The notes: generated by a model not told the origin, from the sequence alone. DNA of 64,000 bases from Sporosarcina sp. ANT_H38 (GCF_008369195.1 NZ_VOBC01000001.1:1550001-1614000), one strand, 5' to 3'; positions 34,956 through 43,699 are shown, numbered from the stretch's first letter. Translations and numbers: made by a program.

Positions 34956-35069
34956 TCTTTTTCGACAAAATATTTTCGATTATACTCGGAATCTTTCATA
35001 CTACACTAATAGGAGGGCTTTATCTCTATCTAAACCTCATATTTCACAAAAAAATTTTTATTCATCCAC

Positions 35070-35107
35070 AAAAGAAGAACCTACCCGGATTCGCGGTCGG
35101 TCCTTCT
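35070..35107 (-). terminator. Terminator after ppsR
   Basis: AGAAGAACCTACCC (35073-35086) faces GGTCGGTCCTTCT (35095-35107), pairing with G-U pairs; U-run in TTCTTTTG on the minus strand. Confidence 0.6.
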
Positions 35108-35173
35108 ACGTCACAGTGTCCTGTTTTTAAACACCGCTCGATAACACGCTTAACAGTATTCCCCACTTCTCAT

Positions 35174-35989
35174 TTAAGGAATACGATTAGTAATTTCGCT
35201 TAGTATGACATTTGCAGTTTCTTCTACAGCTCGGTTTGTTACATCAATAACATTGCAGCCGATTTTTGAAATCACATTATTGAAATGAGAAATTTCGGCT
35301 TGTATCCGTTCAACTCGTGCATAATTTGCATCATCTTTTAAACCAAGTGCAATGAGACGTTCTCTCCGAATAGAGTTTAGTTTTTCCGGTGAAATAACAA
35401 GTCCGAAACATTTAGCAGGGTCAATCATATATAATTCTTCCGGTGGCTCTACTTCAGGCACAAGTGGAACATTCGCCACTTTGTAACGTTTATGGGCAAG
35501 ATATTGCGATAATGGTGTCTTCGAAGTTCTTGAAACCCCTACGAGAACAATATCGGCTCTTACAATCCCCCGTGGATCCCTACCATCGTCATATTTAACC
35601 GCGAATTCAATTGCTTCAATTTTTTTGAAATAATCTTCATCAAGTTTCCGTACGAGTCCTGGTTCTTCCAATGGCTTTTCACCGAGTTCCATACCAATTC
35701 GCTCAATAATAGGGCCTAGGAGATCGATGCTCTGAATTTTTTTAGTTTGACATGCTTCTTTTAGTTTTTGACACATTGAGGTCTTCACAAGCGTATAGAT
35801 GATAATAGCATTTTGTTGTTTTGCTAAATAGACGATTTCATCAAGTTGAGATTCGTCTTCAACATGTGAAAACCTTTTAATTAACACAGTTTCTAGCCCT
35901 TGTCTGAATTGACTTGCCGCGGCTTTTGCAACAAGGTCGGCCGTTTCTCCGACTGAGTCGGAAATGATGAACAAAGATAGCTTCCTCAT
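35174..35989 (-). CDS. yqfL: Pyruvate,phosphate dikinase/PEP synthase regulatory protein (YqfL)
   Basis: Bifunctional ADP-dependent kinase / Pi-dependent pyrophosphorylase of the DUF299 family that switches PPDK or PEP synthase; in B. subtilis it is linked to CcpN control of gluconeogenesis. 271 residues with the P-loop-like [11 protein letters not shown] (about 150-160) and the N-terminal [15 protein letters not shown] at 35987-35989 follows GAGGGGGA; the frame extends to 36070 but would overlap ccpN. It is the second gene after ccpN. Confidence 0.92.
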   Translation of the reverse strand: MRKLSLFIISDSVGETADLVAKAAASQFRQGLETVLIKRFSHVEDESQLDEIVYLAKQQNAIIIYTLVKTSMCQKLKEACQTKKIQSIDLLGPIIERIGMELGEKPLEEPGLVRKLDEDYFKKIEAIEFAVKYDDGRDPRGIVRADIVLVGVSRTSKTPLSQYLAHKRYKVANVPLVPEVEPPEELYMIDPAKCFGLVISPEKLNSIRRERLIALGLKDDANYARVERIQAEISHFNNVISKIGCNVIDVTNRAVEETANVILSEITNRIP

Positions 35990-35999
35990 AGTATCCCCC

Positions 36000-36629
36000 T
36001 CATAATTCGTGATCATCCGCAAGTGAAAGGAAGGCTGCAGTAATATTGGTTTTCGTAACCCTGCCAACAACTTCTAGTCCCCCTCCATTGTCAATGACAA
36101 CAGGTAGCGAATCAATTTGTTTGTCTATCATTTTCTTTGCCGCATGAAGAAGCGTATCTTGCTTTTCACAATACGTAATATTTGGCATTCTCGTCATAAT
36201 CACATGGACCGGAATTTTCTCCAATTCATTGTTCCCAAGACTTGTCCTTAGCAAGTCTTTCCTTGAAAGGACTCCAGTAAGAAATGAAGATTGATCGACT
36301 ACGAATAATGTCCCAACGTCATCTAAGAACATTTGACAAATTGCATCATAAACCGAAATGTTTTCTTCGACAACGACCGGAATAGACTGGAAGTCACGTA
36401 CCCTCATACCGGTCATACTGTCTGCTACCGATTGGGCAGGTTTTTTTCCCGAATAAAAATAGCCTACTCGAGGTCTTGCATCCAAAAAGCCAGCCATTGT
36501 TAAAATAGCTAAGTCAGGACGGATTGTAGCCCTCGCTAGCTTGAGCCGCTCCGCGATGTGTTCACCGGTGATCGGCCCATCTGCTTTAACGATTTCAAAA
36601 ATCTCCGTCTGACGCTTATTCAGTTCCAT
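36000..36629 (-). CDS. ccpN: Gluconeogenesis repressor CcpN
   Basis: Transcription repressor of gapB and pckA in B. subtilis. 209 residues: N-terminal winged helix ([42 protein letters not shown]) followed by two CBS domains (about 75-135 and 140-200) that sense nucleotides. ATG at 36627-36629; a GTG three codons upstream is in frame. It leads the ccpN-yqfL unit and is divergent from glyS, unlike the collinear arrangement in B. subtilis. Confidence 0.93.
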   Translation of the reverse strand: MELNKRQTEIFEIVKADGPITGEHIAERLKLARATIRPDLAILTMAGFLDARPRVGYFYSGKKPAQSVADSMTGMRVRDFQSIPVVVEENISVYDAICQMFLDDVGTLFVVDQSSFLTGVLSRKDLLRTSLGNNELEKIPVHVIMTRMPNITYCEKQDTLLHAAKKMIDKQIDSLPVVIDNGGGLEVVGRVTKTNITAAFLSLADDHEL

Positions 36630-36693
36630 ATATGTCACCGCCCTAAGCGTTCAATTGTTTATCCTTGATTATTATATACGAAGATGAGCGCTA

Positions 36694-36722
36694 TTGCGAA
36701 GAAAGCGGAACCATGCTAAACT
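36694..36722 (+). promoter_or_regulatory. SigA-type promoter of the glyS T-box transcript
   Basis: TTGCGA (36694-36699), 17-bp spacer, TAAACT (36717-36722), placing the start a few bases before T-box stem I. Confidence 0.65.
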
Positions 36723-36738
36723 AAGGTAGAATTGAATA

Positions 36739-36923
36739 GGCGAAGATAGGACTATGAGTAATGTCAAATTGAAGCGAGCGGGGATAGTGAAAGCCCGTAC
36801 CGACATGAAACGGCAACCTGGAGCTAATGCACTGTTAAAGAGGGCTGTTCATACAGCCAATTAGGGTGGAACCGCGGGTAATCATGCACTCGTCCCTGGA
36901 CATATGTCCAGGGATGGGTGCTT
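36739..36923 (+). promoter_or_regulatory. Glycine-specific T-box riboswitch
   Basis: Stem I region with GAAGATAGGACTATGAGTA-type start, a GGGATAGTG distal loop, a specifier loop whose triplet reads GGC (36812-36814, in AACGGCAACC), and the T-box GGGTGGAACCGCG (36864-36876). The terminator TCCCTGGACA/TGTCCAGGGA lies around 36886-36921. GGC is a glycine codon, which agrees with the downstream gene. Uncharged tRNA-Gly would stabilise the antiterminator. Confidence 0.93.
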
Positions 36924-36945
36924 ATTTTAATTGGAGGGATTTATT

Positions 36946-38322
36946 ATGTCAATGGAACAAGTTGTTAACTTAGCAAAGCAAAGAGGTTTTGTTTTCCAAG
37001 GCTCTGATATTTACGGAGGACTTGCAAATACGTGGGATTATGGCCCGCTTGGTATCGAATTAAAGAATAATATCAAAAAAGCTTGGTGGCAGAAATTCAT
37101 TCAAGAATCGCCGTATAACGTCGGTCTTGACGCAGCTATCCTCATGAACCCGAAAGTGTGGGAAGCTTCAGGTCATATCGGAAACTTCAACGATCCGATG
37201 ATTGATTGTAAAAAATGCAACACACGTCATCGTGCAGACAAACTAATTGAAGATGCACTCGATGCAAAAGGTATTGAAATGTTTGTAGATGGCCTATCTT
37301 TCGATAAAATGGCAGAGCTTATCAACGAACATAACGTTGTCTGCCCTACTTGTGGCGCTATGGATTATACAGATATTCGCCAGTTTAACTTGATGTTTAA
37401 AACAACACAAGGTGTTACGGATTCATCAGCGAATGAAATTTTCCTTCGCCCTGAAACAGCACAAGGTATCTTCGTAAACTTCAAAAACGTACAGCGTTCA
37501 ATGAGAAAGAAAATGCCTTTTGGTATTGGACAAATAGGGAAAAGCTTCCGTAATGAGATTACACCGGGGAACTTTACATTCCGTACACGCGAGTTTGAAC
37601 AGATGGAACTTGAATTCTTCTGTAAGCCTGGCGAAGACATGGAATGGTACGCATTCTGGCGTGAATTTTCAAAGCAATGGTTATTGAATCTTGGTTTGTC
37701 AGAAGACAATATGCGCTTACGTGAGCACGATGAAGACGAACTTTCTCATTACTCGAAAGGGACTGTTGACATCGAATTCAAATTCCCGTTCGGATGGGGT
37801 GAACTATGGGGCATTGCAAACCGGACTGATTTCGACTTGAACCGTCATATGGAGCATTCCGGTGAAGATTTCCACTACCTGGACCCTGTTACAAACGAAA
37901 AATTTGTACCCTATTGTATCGAACCTTCACTTGGTGCGGACCGTGTAACACTTGCATTCCTTTGCGACGCATTCGCTGAAGAAGAACTAGAAGGCGACGA
38001 CAAGCGTACTGTTCTTCGTTTCCACCCAGCACTTGCTCCAGTAAAAGCTGCTGTTCTGCCACTATCGAAGAAACTCGCGGCAGGTGCAGACGAGGTATAT
38101 GCGGAACTACGTAAACATTTCAACGTTCAATACGATGATGCACAATCTATCGGCAAACGTTACCGCCGTCAAGATGAAATTGGAACGCCATTCTGTATTA
38201 CGTATGACTTTGATTCCGAAGAAGATCGTCAAGTGACAGTTCGTCACCGCGATTCAATGGAACAAACCCGCATGCCAATTTCAGAAGTGAAAGATTATAT
38301 TGCAAAACAGCTTGAATTTTAA
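36946..38322 (+). CDS. glyS: Glycyl-tRNA synthetase, homodimeric (eukaryote/archaea-like) type
   Basis: Class II aminoacyl-tRNA synthetase. The 458-residue single-chain type contrasts with the two-subunit GlyQ-GlyS of B. subtilis. Visible: [24 protein letters not shown] start, a zinc-ribbon CKKC...CPTC, motif 2 [21 protein letters not shown], motif 3 PSLGADR, and a C-terminal anticodon-binding domain. GGAGGG precedes the ATG at 36946; the upstream ATG at 36931 overlaps the T-box terminator region. Regulated by its T-box and ended by a palindromic terminator. Confidence 0.97.
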   Translation: MSMEQVVNLAKQRGFVFQGSDIYGGLANTWDYGPLGIELKNNIKKAWWQKFIQESPYNVGLDAAILMNPKVWEASGHIGNFNDPMIDCKKCNTRHRADKLIEDALDAKGIEMFVDGLSFDKMAELINEHNVVCPTCGAMDYTDIRQFNLMFKTTQGVTDSSANEIFLRPETAQGIFVNFKNVQRSMRKKMPFGIGQIGKSFRNEITPGNFTFRTREFEQMELEFFCKPGEDMEWYAFWREFSKQWLLNLGLSEDNMRLREHDEDELSHYSKGTVDIEFKFPFGWGELWGIANRTDFDLNRHMEHSGEDFHYLDPVTNEKFVPYCIEPSLGADRVTLAFLCDAFAEEELEGDDKRTVLRFHPALAPVKAAVLPLSKKLAAGADEVYAELRKHFNVQYDDAQSIGKRYRRQDEIGTPFCITYDFDSEEDRQVTVRHRDSMEQTRMPISEVKDYIAKQLEF

Positions 38323-38360
38323 GCTAAACTCCAAGAACTTAACTTAATTGATAAAATATA

Positions 38361-38406
38361 AAACCAGTCAAACAACATGTTAACATGTTGTTTGACTGGT
38401 TTTTTC
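38361..38406 (+). terminator. 21-bp perfect palindromic terminator after glyS
   Basis: Arms 38361-38381 and 38382-38402 are perfectly complementary, with a T-run to 38406. Confidence 0.9.
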
Positions 38407-38413
38407 AAAAAAG

Positions 38414-38590
38414 TTAACGCCATTCTCCCCCCTGATAGTGCCCAATATTTCCAGATTCATAATGCCAGTGATGCCTCCTATTACCATGTCCTGGATAAAC
38501 CGGATATCCTATATCTCCGTAACCTGGGAAACCCATATTCCCGTAGTAACCTGGTTATCCATGTTGAACAGAATAACCGTAACCAGGATG
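38414..38590 (-). pseudogene. Remnant of a Gly/Tyr/His-rich coat-like protein gene
   Basis: Read on the minus strand from about 38590, one frame gives HPGYGYSVQHG, then an in-frame TAA, then PGYYGNMGFPGYGDIGYP followed by VYPGHGNRRHHWHYESGNI and GHYQGGEWR before the stop at 38414-38416. Stops also precede it within a few codons. Composition (Gly, Tyr, His, Pro) resembles small spore-coat proteins of Bacillales. The clean periodic composition on both sides of the internal stop suggests a gene broken by a nonsense change (GGATAACCA where GGATATCCA would continue) plus loss of the 5' end. Confidence 0.5.
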
Positions 38591-38937
38591 CGAATTTTAT
38601 CAAGAGTAATGTTTCAAAAAATTAGTAAATCAAACCTTTCACTTTAACTACATGTGTTTAACACATCTAAATCAGATAATGGGGCTGGTGTAGCTTTTGA
38701 ATAAAGTTTGATTAAAAAGAACCCGTAAATCCATATTTCAAGGCAAATAGAAATAATCCATTTTGAAAAAAAAGATTGATCAAAATGGATTGTTCTCTTG
38801 TGAGTTATTATTAATTTTTTCAAAAAAGTTTGATCATTCTCCCACCTATTATTTTCCAAAATCGCGCCCGTTTGCGGTATAGTTCATATTTCAAAATCAG
38901 ATTAACTAGCACCATGAATATTGGATTTTAGTATAGG
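38591..38937. other. Gap between coat-like remnant and phosphotransferase gene
   Basis: A minus-strand frame of 71 codons (38644-38859) has no ribosome site and no family resemblance. The block TTTTTTCAAAAAAGTTTGATCATTCTCCC near 38816-38845 repeats the sequence at the end of the remnant (38400-38430), which suggests a second, further decayed copy. AATCGCGCCCG at 38860-38870 recurs at 39864. Confidence 0.45.
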
Positions 38938-39777
38938 TTAACTCTCGTTCATTAAGGTCTCAACGACTTTTCTGGATTCTTTATTTTCATAGGTGATTAA
39001 AGCTTTCCATAGTGCCCAACCTTTTGCTCGCTTCCATGTTTCTTTATCCAAATCCATACTTTCCATAAAAGTCCTTCTACTGCTTTTATCAAAAAATGTC
39101 CATGCAATAGATAGGTCACAAGAAGGATCGCCTGTACCTAAGATCCCAAAATCAATAACACCTGTCAGATGTCCATTTTGAACCAATAAATTTCCTGGAG
39201 CTATATCCCCATGCACCCATACTGGTTCAATTACCCATTTACTTAAGAGAGCTTGCTCCCAAATCATCTTACACTTTTTCACATTGATTTTCCCTTCAAG
39301 TTTATCTAAAGCCTCCTGTGTTTCAGAGTCATAGACACTTAAATCTCCACCCCTATAAAAATTATGAGCACCGCTTCTTGGACCTTCACTCGCATCAATG
39401 CTCTCTAGTTCTTTTAAAAATTTAGCTAAATCCCAAGCGAACTGATTAAGATCCACATTATCTTGTGTCACTGTATCTCCATCTATCCATTTATTAATCG
39501 ACCAAACATAAGGGTAATCCTTTGTAGGTTTTCCTTTTCCCATCGGAACAGTTATTGGCAAGGAAAGGTGTGGAGCTAGTTTCGGCAGCCACTTTGCTTC
39601 TTTCTCTACTTGAGGCTCATAATGTTTATGGCTAGGCAATCGGACTGCCATTTCCTCCCCCAAATGAAAAGTTCGATTGTCATTTCCTCCATGTTTAACT
39701 GGTTTTATTGTCAGATTAGCCCATTTAGGGAATTGAGTATCTACCAGTTCCCCAACGAGTTTAACATCAATATCCAT
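38938..39777 (-). CDS. Aminoglycoside phosphotransferase family protein
   Basis: 279-residue APH-fold small-molecule kinase. It shows the catalytic loop WVHGDIAPGNLL (about 188-199; consensus HGD-x-x-x-x-N) and the metal-binding GVIDFGILGTGDPSCDLSIAW. The N-terminal lobe carries GGNDNRTFHLGEEMAVRLPS. AAGGGTGAG precedes the ATG. The substrate cannot be deduced; many such genes in environmental Bacillales act on sugars, amino alcohols or macrolides rather than aminoglycosides. It lies in the accessory stretch between two blocks of core genes and is flanked by direct repeats of AATCGCGCCCG. Confidence 0.88.
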   Translation of the reverse strand: MDIDVKLVGELVDTQFPKWANLTIKPVKHGGNDNRTFHLGEEMAVRLPSHKHYEPQVEKEAKWLPKLAPHLSLPITVPMGKGKPTKDYPYVWSINKWIDGDTVTQDNVDLNQFAWDLAKFLKELESIDASEGPRSGAHNFYRGGDLSVYDSETQEALDKLEGKINVKKCKMIWEQALLSKWVIEPVWVHGDIAPGNLLVQNGHLTGVIDFGILGTGDPSCDLSIAWTFFDKSSRRTFMESMDLDKETWKRAKGWALWKALITYENKESRKVVETLMNES

Positions 39778-40056
39778 TATCTCACCCTTAATATTAAAAT
39801 TTTTAACAGTTTTTTTTCAACAATCTGGCCAGATTCTGATTTAAGCGCAATCGCTTATATAGCAATCGCGCCCGATTGGTTAAAATCGCTTCAAATTCAA
39901 TGACAACAGATCGCCCACGCTACGAAACTGGCAACTTCTTTAGCAAAAAGAAGCCGACTTTGTTGTTGCTGCACTAACGCCCTGTAAAATAGGCGCTCTA
40001 ATACTTATATCCTCAATATTAGATGTAGCATCAGTAATTTTACAAGTGATTAAATC
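39778..40056. repeat. Repeat-like intergenic segment with several small hairpins
   Basis: No gene. Contains a 14-base palindrome AATCTGGCCAGATT (about 39821-39834), GCAATCGC twice seven bases apart, CAATCGCGCCCGATTG (39863-39878), CTTCTTTAGCAAAAAGAAG and AACGCCCTGTAAAATAGGCGCT. Read on the minus strand this string (AGCGCC...GGGCGTT, then CAATCGGGCGCGATTG) is of the kind seen in intergenic repeats of Bacillus; that comparison is from memory. Confidence 0.45.
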
Positions 40057-40947
40057 TTACGAATGTGATGTTAATGGAAATAGAAAATGTCTTGTCCCGT
40101 CTTTTAATAACGGACGAACGAACAATTGATCATCACTCTCTGTTATCAACTCTGTATGAATGTTTTTACAATCATAACCTGGCGTGAAATAGAAATTAAT
40201 AATCTCGATATCAGCAGAAACGATACCATTTAAAATTGAATCTATCTCAACTCTTTTTTTGCTAATCACATCAAAAATATGAAGTAGATTATCCTCTTGT
40301 TTAAATATTAAGATCGTTTCTTCCTCTTCGATATAATAAACAGCGCCATTGAATACTAGGATAAAGTAAAACATTAATAGATGTTCATTGTTTTTTACGC
40401 CCAATATTGAAGATACAGGTATTCTTTCAGCCGCGAATTCCTTCATCAGTTCGAAATCAACCTTATTATTGACATCTAGCTTGCGCAGGTTGAATTTTTT
40501 AGCCTTTTTCTTTTTCAAATCTGAAGTCTTCAAGCTGAAACTACTTTCTTGAACTTGCTCAAAGCCGAACTTAGGGTAAAAGTCTAGCACCGTATCATTG
40601 GCGAATAAGTAAATAAAATCATAGTCTTTTTCATATTTTTTAATGATATGATTCGTCAGCTTAGCTGCCAACCCTTGATAACGATAATCTGGATGTGTCA
40701 TCACCGTACCCAATTGAATTGCGTTATATTCCTTCCCATCAGAGACCACGACCATCTTATTGACAGAAGCATTCGCAATGACTTGATCTCCATCCACATA
40801 TGAATAACAAATGTAGTTGTCATTCCAACAGCCCTTGTTATACCATTCCTTGAAATCCAATTCAAATACTTGCTTTGCGAGTTCATTAAAGCTTTCCTTA
40901 TATTTTTCAATCTGCCTGTAGTCACTGATTAATTGATATTCACTCAT
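40057..40947 (-). CDS. GNAT family N-acetyltransferase
   Basis: 296 residues. The N-terminal half is a GNAT domain with the acetyl-CoA loop THPDYRYQGLAAKLTN (about 85-100) and the FYPKFGFEQV motif (about 128-137) typical of the family. The C-terminal half looks like a second, degenerate domain with an SCP2-like or GNAT-duplicate fold (LFVRPLLKDGTRHF near the end). GGAGGAATTATC precedes the ATG. Substrate unknown. Accessory gene without operon partners. Confidence 0.85.
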   Translation of the reverse strand: MSEYQLISDYRQIEKYKESFNELAKQVFELDFKEWYNKGCWNDNYICYSYVDGDQVIANASVNKMVVVSDGKEYNAIQLGTVMTHPDYRYQGLAAKLTNHIIKKYEKDYDFIYLFANDTVLDFYPKFGFEQVQESSFSLKTSDLKKKKAKKFNLRKLDVNNKVDFELMKEFAAERIPVSSILGVKNNEHLLMFYFILVFNGAVYYIEEEETILIFKQEDNLLHIFDVISKKRVEIDSILNGIVSADIEIINFYFTPGYDCKNIHTELITESDDQLFVRPLLKDGTRHFLFPLTSHS

Positions 40948-41222
40948 GATAATTCCTCCATTTGTTATTTTGATTCCTTAAAAAGCCTTCTTTTTTCATC
41001 TAGCTCTCCTGCTCATTAACTCAATAAATCATATTCCATTAAATGGACGGATTTTTGAAAACGATCTCATAATTTATACTTTTTAAGTTTATTTTAACAC
41101 TACCTAAAGCAAAAGTTCGCACGGTAATCTGCATACTCTACCTAAAAATATTTACTACTCTGAAATGGTAAAAATATTTACCATATAAAAAGATTTGGTT
41201 CGCATTTTTCCACTAAGAAAGG

Positions 41223-41541
41223 CACGCCTGTTGATTAGCCGTTTTATTGCATAAGATACTGATAAGGTAGGCTCAAAAGCCTCCATTTGGACTAGTACTT
41301 TTCCGGCTCGCTTTCGGATAAAATATTCACGTCAGTTATACCGAAGGACCAGTGTGGCTAGAAGTTACCTGTCGCATACCTACAACTTTAAAGTGAAAAT
41401 TGCGGTGGCTTGGAAAATAAGAATAGATGACTTTTCACAGAAGTTATGAGTACCCGAAGATACAATTTCGGGTACGCTTGCATTTTCCACAATGCGAACC
41501 CTACTTACTTTTAGCAAAATCACGCTTGTCAACATGTGATG
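41223..41541 (-). repeat. Mosaic intergenic repeat, copy C (core 2 + tail)
   Basis: In the 750-base gap between the GNAT and HD genes. Read on the minus strand it begins with CATCACATG (41541), carries GCTAAAAGTAAG, the hairpin GTACCCGAA-ATTGTATC-TTCGGGTAC (41475-41450), GTCATCTATTCTT, then GAAAGCGAGCCGGAAAAG, a small hairpin, and ends in GCTAATCAACAGGCGTG (41239-41223). The same order of blocks occurs in copy A (27209-27546). The outer module of A and B is missing. The remaining parts of the gap, 40948-41222 and 41542-41610, show nothing I can assign. Confidence 0.7.
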
Positions 41542-41610
41542 TCACACAGATCAAGATATCCAGTAAACTATTGAGAAAGAATTACTGATACATGCTGACT
41601 GAAATCATTC

Positions 41611-41655
41611 AAAAAACACCCCGTAAATGTTAGTTTGTGTCTAACACTTACGGGG
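41611..41655 (-). terminator. Terminator after the HD hydrolase gene
   Basis: CCCCGTAAATGTTAG (41619-41633) pairs with CTAACACTTACGGGG (41641-41655, one mismatch), followed by Us on the minus strand. Confidence 0.8.
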
Positions 41656-41699
41656 CAGTTCAGTCTCCTATTGGGCAAGGGCTTACATACTTATCGCTA

Positions 41700-42329
41700 T
41701 TAAGAACCGATTTCACGATCTAACTGCTTCAAAAAACCTTCCATATAGTCATGTCGCTGCTCCGCGAGTCGCTTTCCTTCTTCAGTCACCATCAAATCTT
41801 TTAACAGCAACAACTTTTCATAGAAATGCGTAACGGATGCCGTTTCCTTGCTACGGTATTCTATTTCAGACATATTATTACGAACCATCTCGTCTGTATC
41901 GTACAGCTTCCTTCCCCTTGCACCACCAAACGCAAATGTACGTGCAATACCAACAGCACCGATTGCATCAAGCCGATCTGCATCGCGAACAATCGCTCCA
42001 TCGATAGACTTGATGTCCAACGCATTACCACCACTGAATGACACGCTTTCAATACACGCTAACACCTTTTCAGATAATTCATCATTAACACCAATCGCCT
42101 GTAAGATTTCCAACACAGATGGATTGTCGTCTGATTTATATTTAGCATCCTCGATATCGTGTAACAGGACGGCAAAACGGACGACTTCCTCACTTGCTGA
42201 AGGCTCTTTGTCCAAGATTTTCTCCGCATTATTCATGACGCGTTCAATATGGGCAAAATCATGACTTGCATCGAACTTATTGTATATCTCCACGACTATC
42301 TGCTTGCATTTTTCTATCATTTCTATCAT
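41700..42329 (-). CDS. ypgQ: HD-domain phosphohydrolase (YpgQ-like)
   Basis: 209-residue metal-dependent phosphohydrolase: H of HDFAHIERV (about 23), HD of [10 protein letters not shown] (about 53-54) and the distal D in [13 protein letters not shown] (about 118). The last motif and the [16 protein letters not shown] segment are typical of the YpgQ/YedJ branch; B. subtilis YpgQ hydrolyses nucleoside triphosphates. AGGAGTGATTAT precedes the ATG. Divergent from cspD, as expected for the yp block that starts here. Confidence 0.87.
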   Translation of the reverse strand: MIEMIEKCKQIVVEIYNKFDASHDFAHIERVMNNAEKILDKEPSASEEVVRFAVLLHDIEDAKYKSDDNPSVLEILQAIGVNDELSEKVLACIESVSFSGGNALDIKSIDGAIVRDADRLDAIGAVGIARTFAFGGARGRKLYDTDEMVRNNMSEIEYRSKETASVTHFYEKLLLLKDLMVTEEGKRLAEQRHDYMEGFLKQLDREIGS

Positions 42330-42392
42330 ATAATCACTCCTATAAATAAGTTTTTTTTACGCAAAAGCACGTCTGAATATTTAGGCATATCG

Positions 42393-42421
42393 TTGACGCA
42401 CAATGTCGATTCATGTATAGT
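42393..42421 (+). promoter_or_regulatory. Strong SigA-type promoter of the cold-shock gene
   Basis: TTGACG (42393-42398), 17-bp spacer, TATAGT (42416-42421). The leader would be only about 50 bases, much shorter than the long cold-shock leaders of enteric cspA. Confidence 0.75.
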
Positions 42422-42476
42422 TAGTAAATCCATGTATCTGATGGGTTGGACATCGAATCGCCGAGGAGGAATTTAC

Positions 42477-42686
42477 ATGTACCAGGGAAAAGTCAAATGG
42501 TTCAGTAATGATAAAGGCTATGGCTTCATCGAAGCGGATGACGGGGAAGATGTGTTTGTCCACTTTACCGGTATTCTATCAGAGGGCTTTAAAACGCTTG
42601 ATGAAGGACAGTCCGTATCCTTCGAAATCATCGAAGGGAATCGCGGTCCTCAGGCAGCGAATGTCTTAAAACTTGGAGATGAATGA
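42477..42686 (+). CDS. cspD: Cold-shock protein CspD-like
   Basis: 69-residue OB-fold RNA chaperone with RNP1 KGYGFIE and RNP2 DVFVHF. The NRGPQAANV end is conserved. GAGGAGGA lies before the ATG; the longer frame to 42249 is not translated. The neighbours ypeQ and ypeP match the B. subtilis cspD locus. It has its own promoter and a terminator shared with the convergent ypeQ. Confidence 0.95.
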   Translation: MYQGKVKWFSNDKGYGFIEADDGEDVFVHFTGILSEGFKTLDEGQSVSFEIIEGNRGPQAANVLKLGDE

Positions 42687-42697
42687 TCGAACACAAA

Positions 42698-42730
42698 ATC
42701 CCGCTGACGCAATTTCCAGCGGGATATTAT
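42698..42730. terminator. Bidirectional terminator between cspD and ypeQ
   Basis: ATCCCGCTG (42698-42706) pairs with CAGCGGGAT (42717-42725). Confidence 0.7.
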
Positions 42731-42915
42731 TTTGTGATTTTATTCATTTGCTGACCTAGAAACTGGAGCTGTTCCCCGATTGTACACGTAGTGATACAAA
42801 ATTTATGCGATTGGGTCTTGCCTTTGTCTTTAGACAGTTGAGTTTTCAGGAAGCAACCTTCGCAATATACATCTAGAATTCCATTGATTTCACTCATAAT
42901 GATCGCCTTATTCAT
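42727..42915 (-). CDS. ypeQ: Zinc-finger-like small protein (YpeQ, DUF2602)
   Basis: 62 residues with four cysteines (YCEGCFLK and FCITTCTIGEQLQFLG), consistent with one zinc site of two CxxC/CxxxC halves. GGAGGTATAT precedes the ATG at 42913-42915. Family found beside cspD/ypeP in Bacillales; function unknown. The end of the gene lies inside the shared terminator region. Confidence 0.85.
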   Translation of the reverse strand: MNKAIIMSEINGILDVYCEGCFLKTQLSKDKGKTQSHKFCITTCTIGEQLQFLGQQMNKITK

Positions 42916-42943
42916 ATATACCTCCGAAAGACACGATGCATTT

Positions 42944-42972
42944 ATTCTAATACTATTTGAACACTGGTGCAA
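42944..42972 (-). promoter_or_regulatory. SigA-type promoter of ypeQ
   Basis: Minus strand TTGCAC (42972-42967), 17-bp spacer, TAGAAT (42949-42944), about 29 bases before the start codon. Confidence 0.65.
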
Positions 42973-43001
42973 CAATCCAAGTAAATCGAGGTGCTAAATA
43001 A

Positions 43002-43391
43002 ATGATTGAGTTATACGTAGATGGTGCAAGTGCAGGTAATCCCGGAAAAAGCGGTATTGGGATTTTCATAAAAGGTGAAGGCCATTCAATAAAATTATCC
43101 GAAAAAATTGAGCCGACAGATAATCATACGGCCGAATTCCAAGCTCTTTTGCGCGGCATGGAAGAATCGTCTAAACTGACTACTGGCATGGTATCTGCCC
43201 GGTCAGATTCCCAAATTGTTGTCATGGCCGTAGAAAAACAATTTGTGAAAAATGAAAATCATAAAGAATACTTAAAAAAAATTCTTGCTATCGCAAACAC
43301 GTTCGACTTCTTTTTTATTAAATGGATTCCTGATGTAGAAAACCGTGCAGCAGATGCACTTGCAAGAGAGGCTATTCAGAAAAAGGACTGA
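43002..43391 (+). CDS. ypeP: RNase H-like protein (YpeP)
   Basis: 129-residue RNase HI fold with the acidic catalytic set: D7 in YVDGASAGNPG, E45 in HTAEFQALL, D68 in RSDSQ and the distal D in ENRAADALAREA. The basic handle region is missing, as in the short Bacillus paralogue, so RNA/DNA hybrid cleavage may be weak; B. subtilis YpeP is reported not to act as an authentic RNase H. GAGGTG before the ATG. Confidence 0.9.
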   Translation: MIELYVDGASAGNPGKSGIGIFIKGEGHSIKLSEKIEPTDNHTAEFQALLRGMEESSKLTTGMVSARSDSQIVVMAVEKQFVKNENHKEYLKKILAIANTFDFFFIKWIPDVENRAADALAREAIQKKD

Positions 43392-43420
43392 ACAGGCGAT
43401 TGTCTGTTCAGTCTTTTTTT
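43386..43420 (+). terminator. Terminator after ypeP
   Basis: GACTGAACAG (43386-43395) pairs with CTGTTCAGTC (43404-43413), then seven Ts. The ypeP stop codon is inside the left arm. Confidence 0.85.
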
Positions 43421-43477
43421 ACCTAAGGTATTCATAAAATCTCATACTGTTAATAAGCTCCAAAAGAAGCAATTTTA

Positions 43478-43699
43478 CGTCTAGACTCCAGCGCCTAACC
43501 CATAGCACACACGAAGTGGGTTATGGAGTGGCCGCCTTCCTCTGTCGCTTCAGTCCTTAAGATAAAGGCAAAGAATGCCTTTATCTTAAGCCCCTTCGAC
43601 GTACAGGACGTACTCGTGTCGACTTCGCCACAAGACATGGCGAATTTAAGTCGACCAGAGATTTTCCGGATTCACCAAGGCGCTTGCGCTTTTCTTGTT
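43478..43699. repeat. Bacillales-type palindromic intergenic repeat
   Basis: Begins ACGTCTAGACTCCAGCGCCTA and ends AAGGCGCTTGCGCTTTTCTTGTT, the two ends that I know from widely scattered intergenic repeats of Bacillus and relatives. Internal hairpins: CTTAAGATAAAGGC/GCCTTTATCTTAAG (43556-43569 with 43577-43590, 14 bp perfect) and GTCGAC-TTCGCCA/TGGCGAA-GTCGAC (43618-43655). Its right end touches the stop codon of the phosphoesterase gene. An open frame inside it (43523-43711) is chance. Confidence 0.75.

Noticed and set aside
38644..38859. 71-codon minus-strand frame
   Set aside because: No start signal or family; the sequence looks like decayed gene ends and short repeats.
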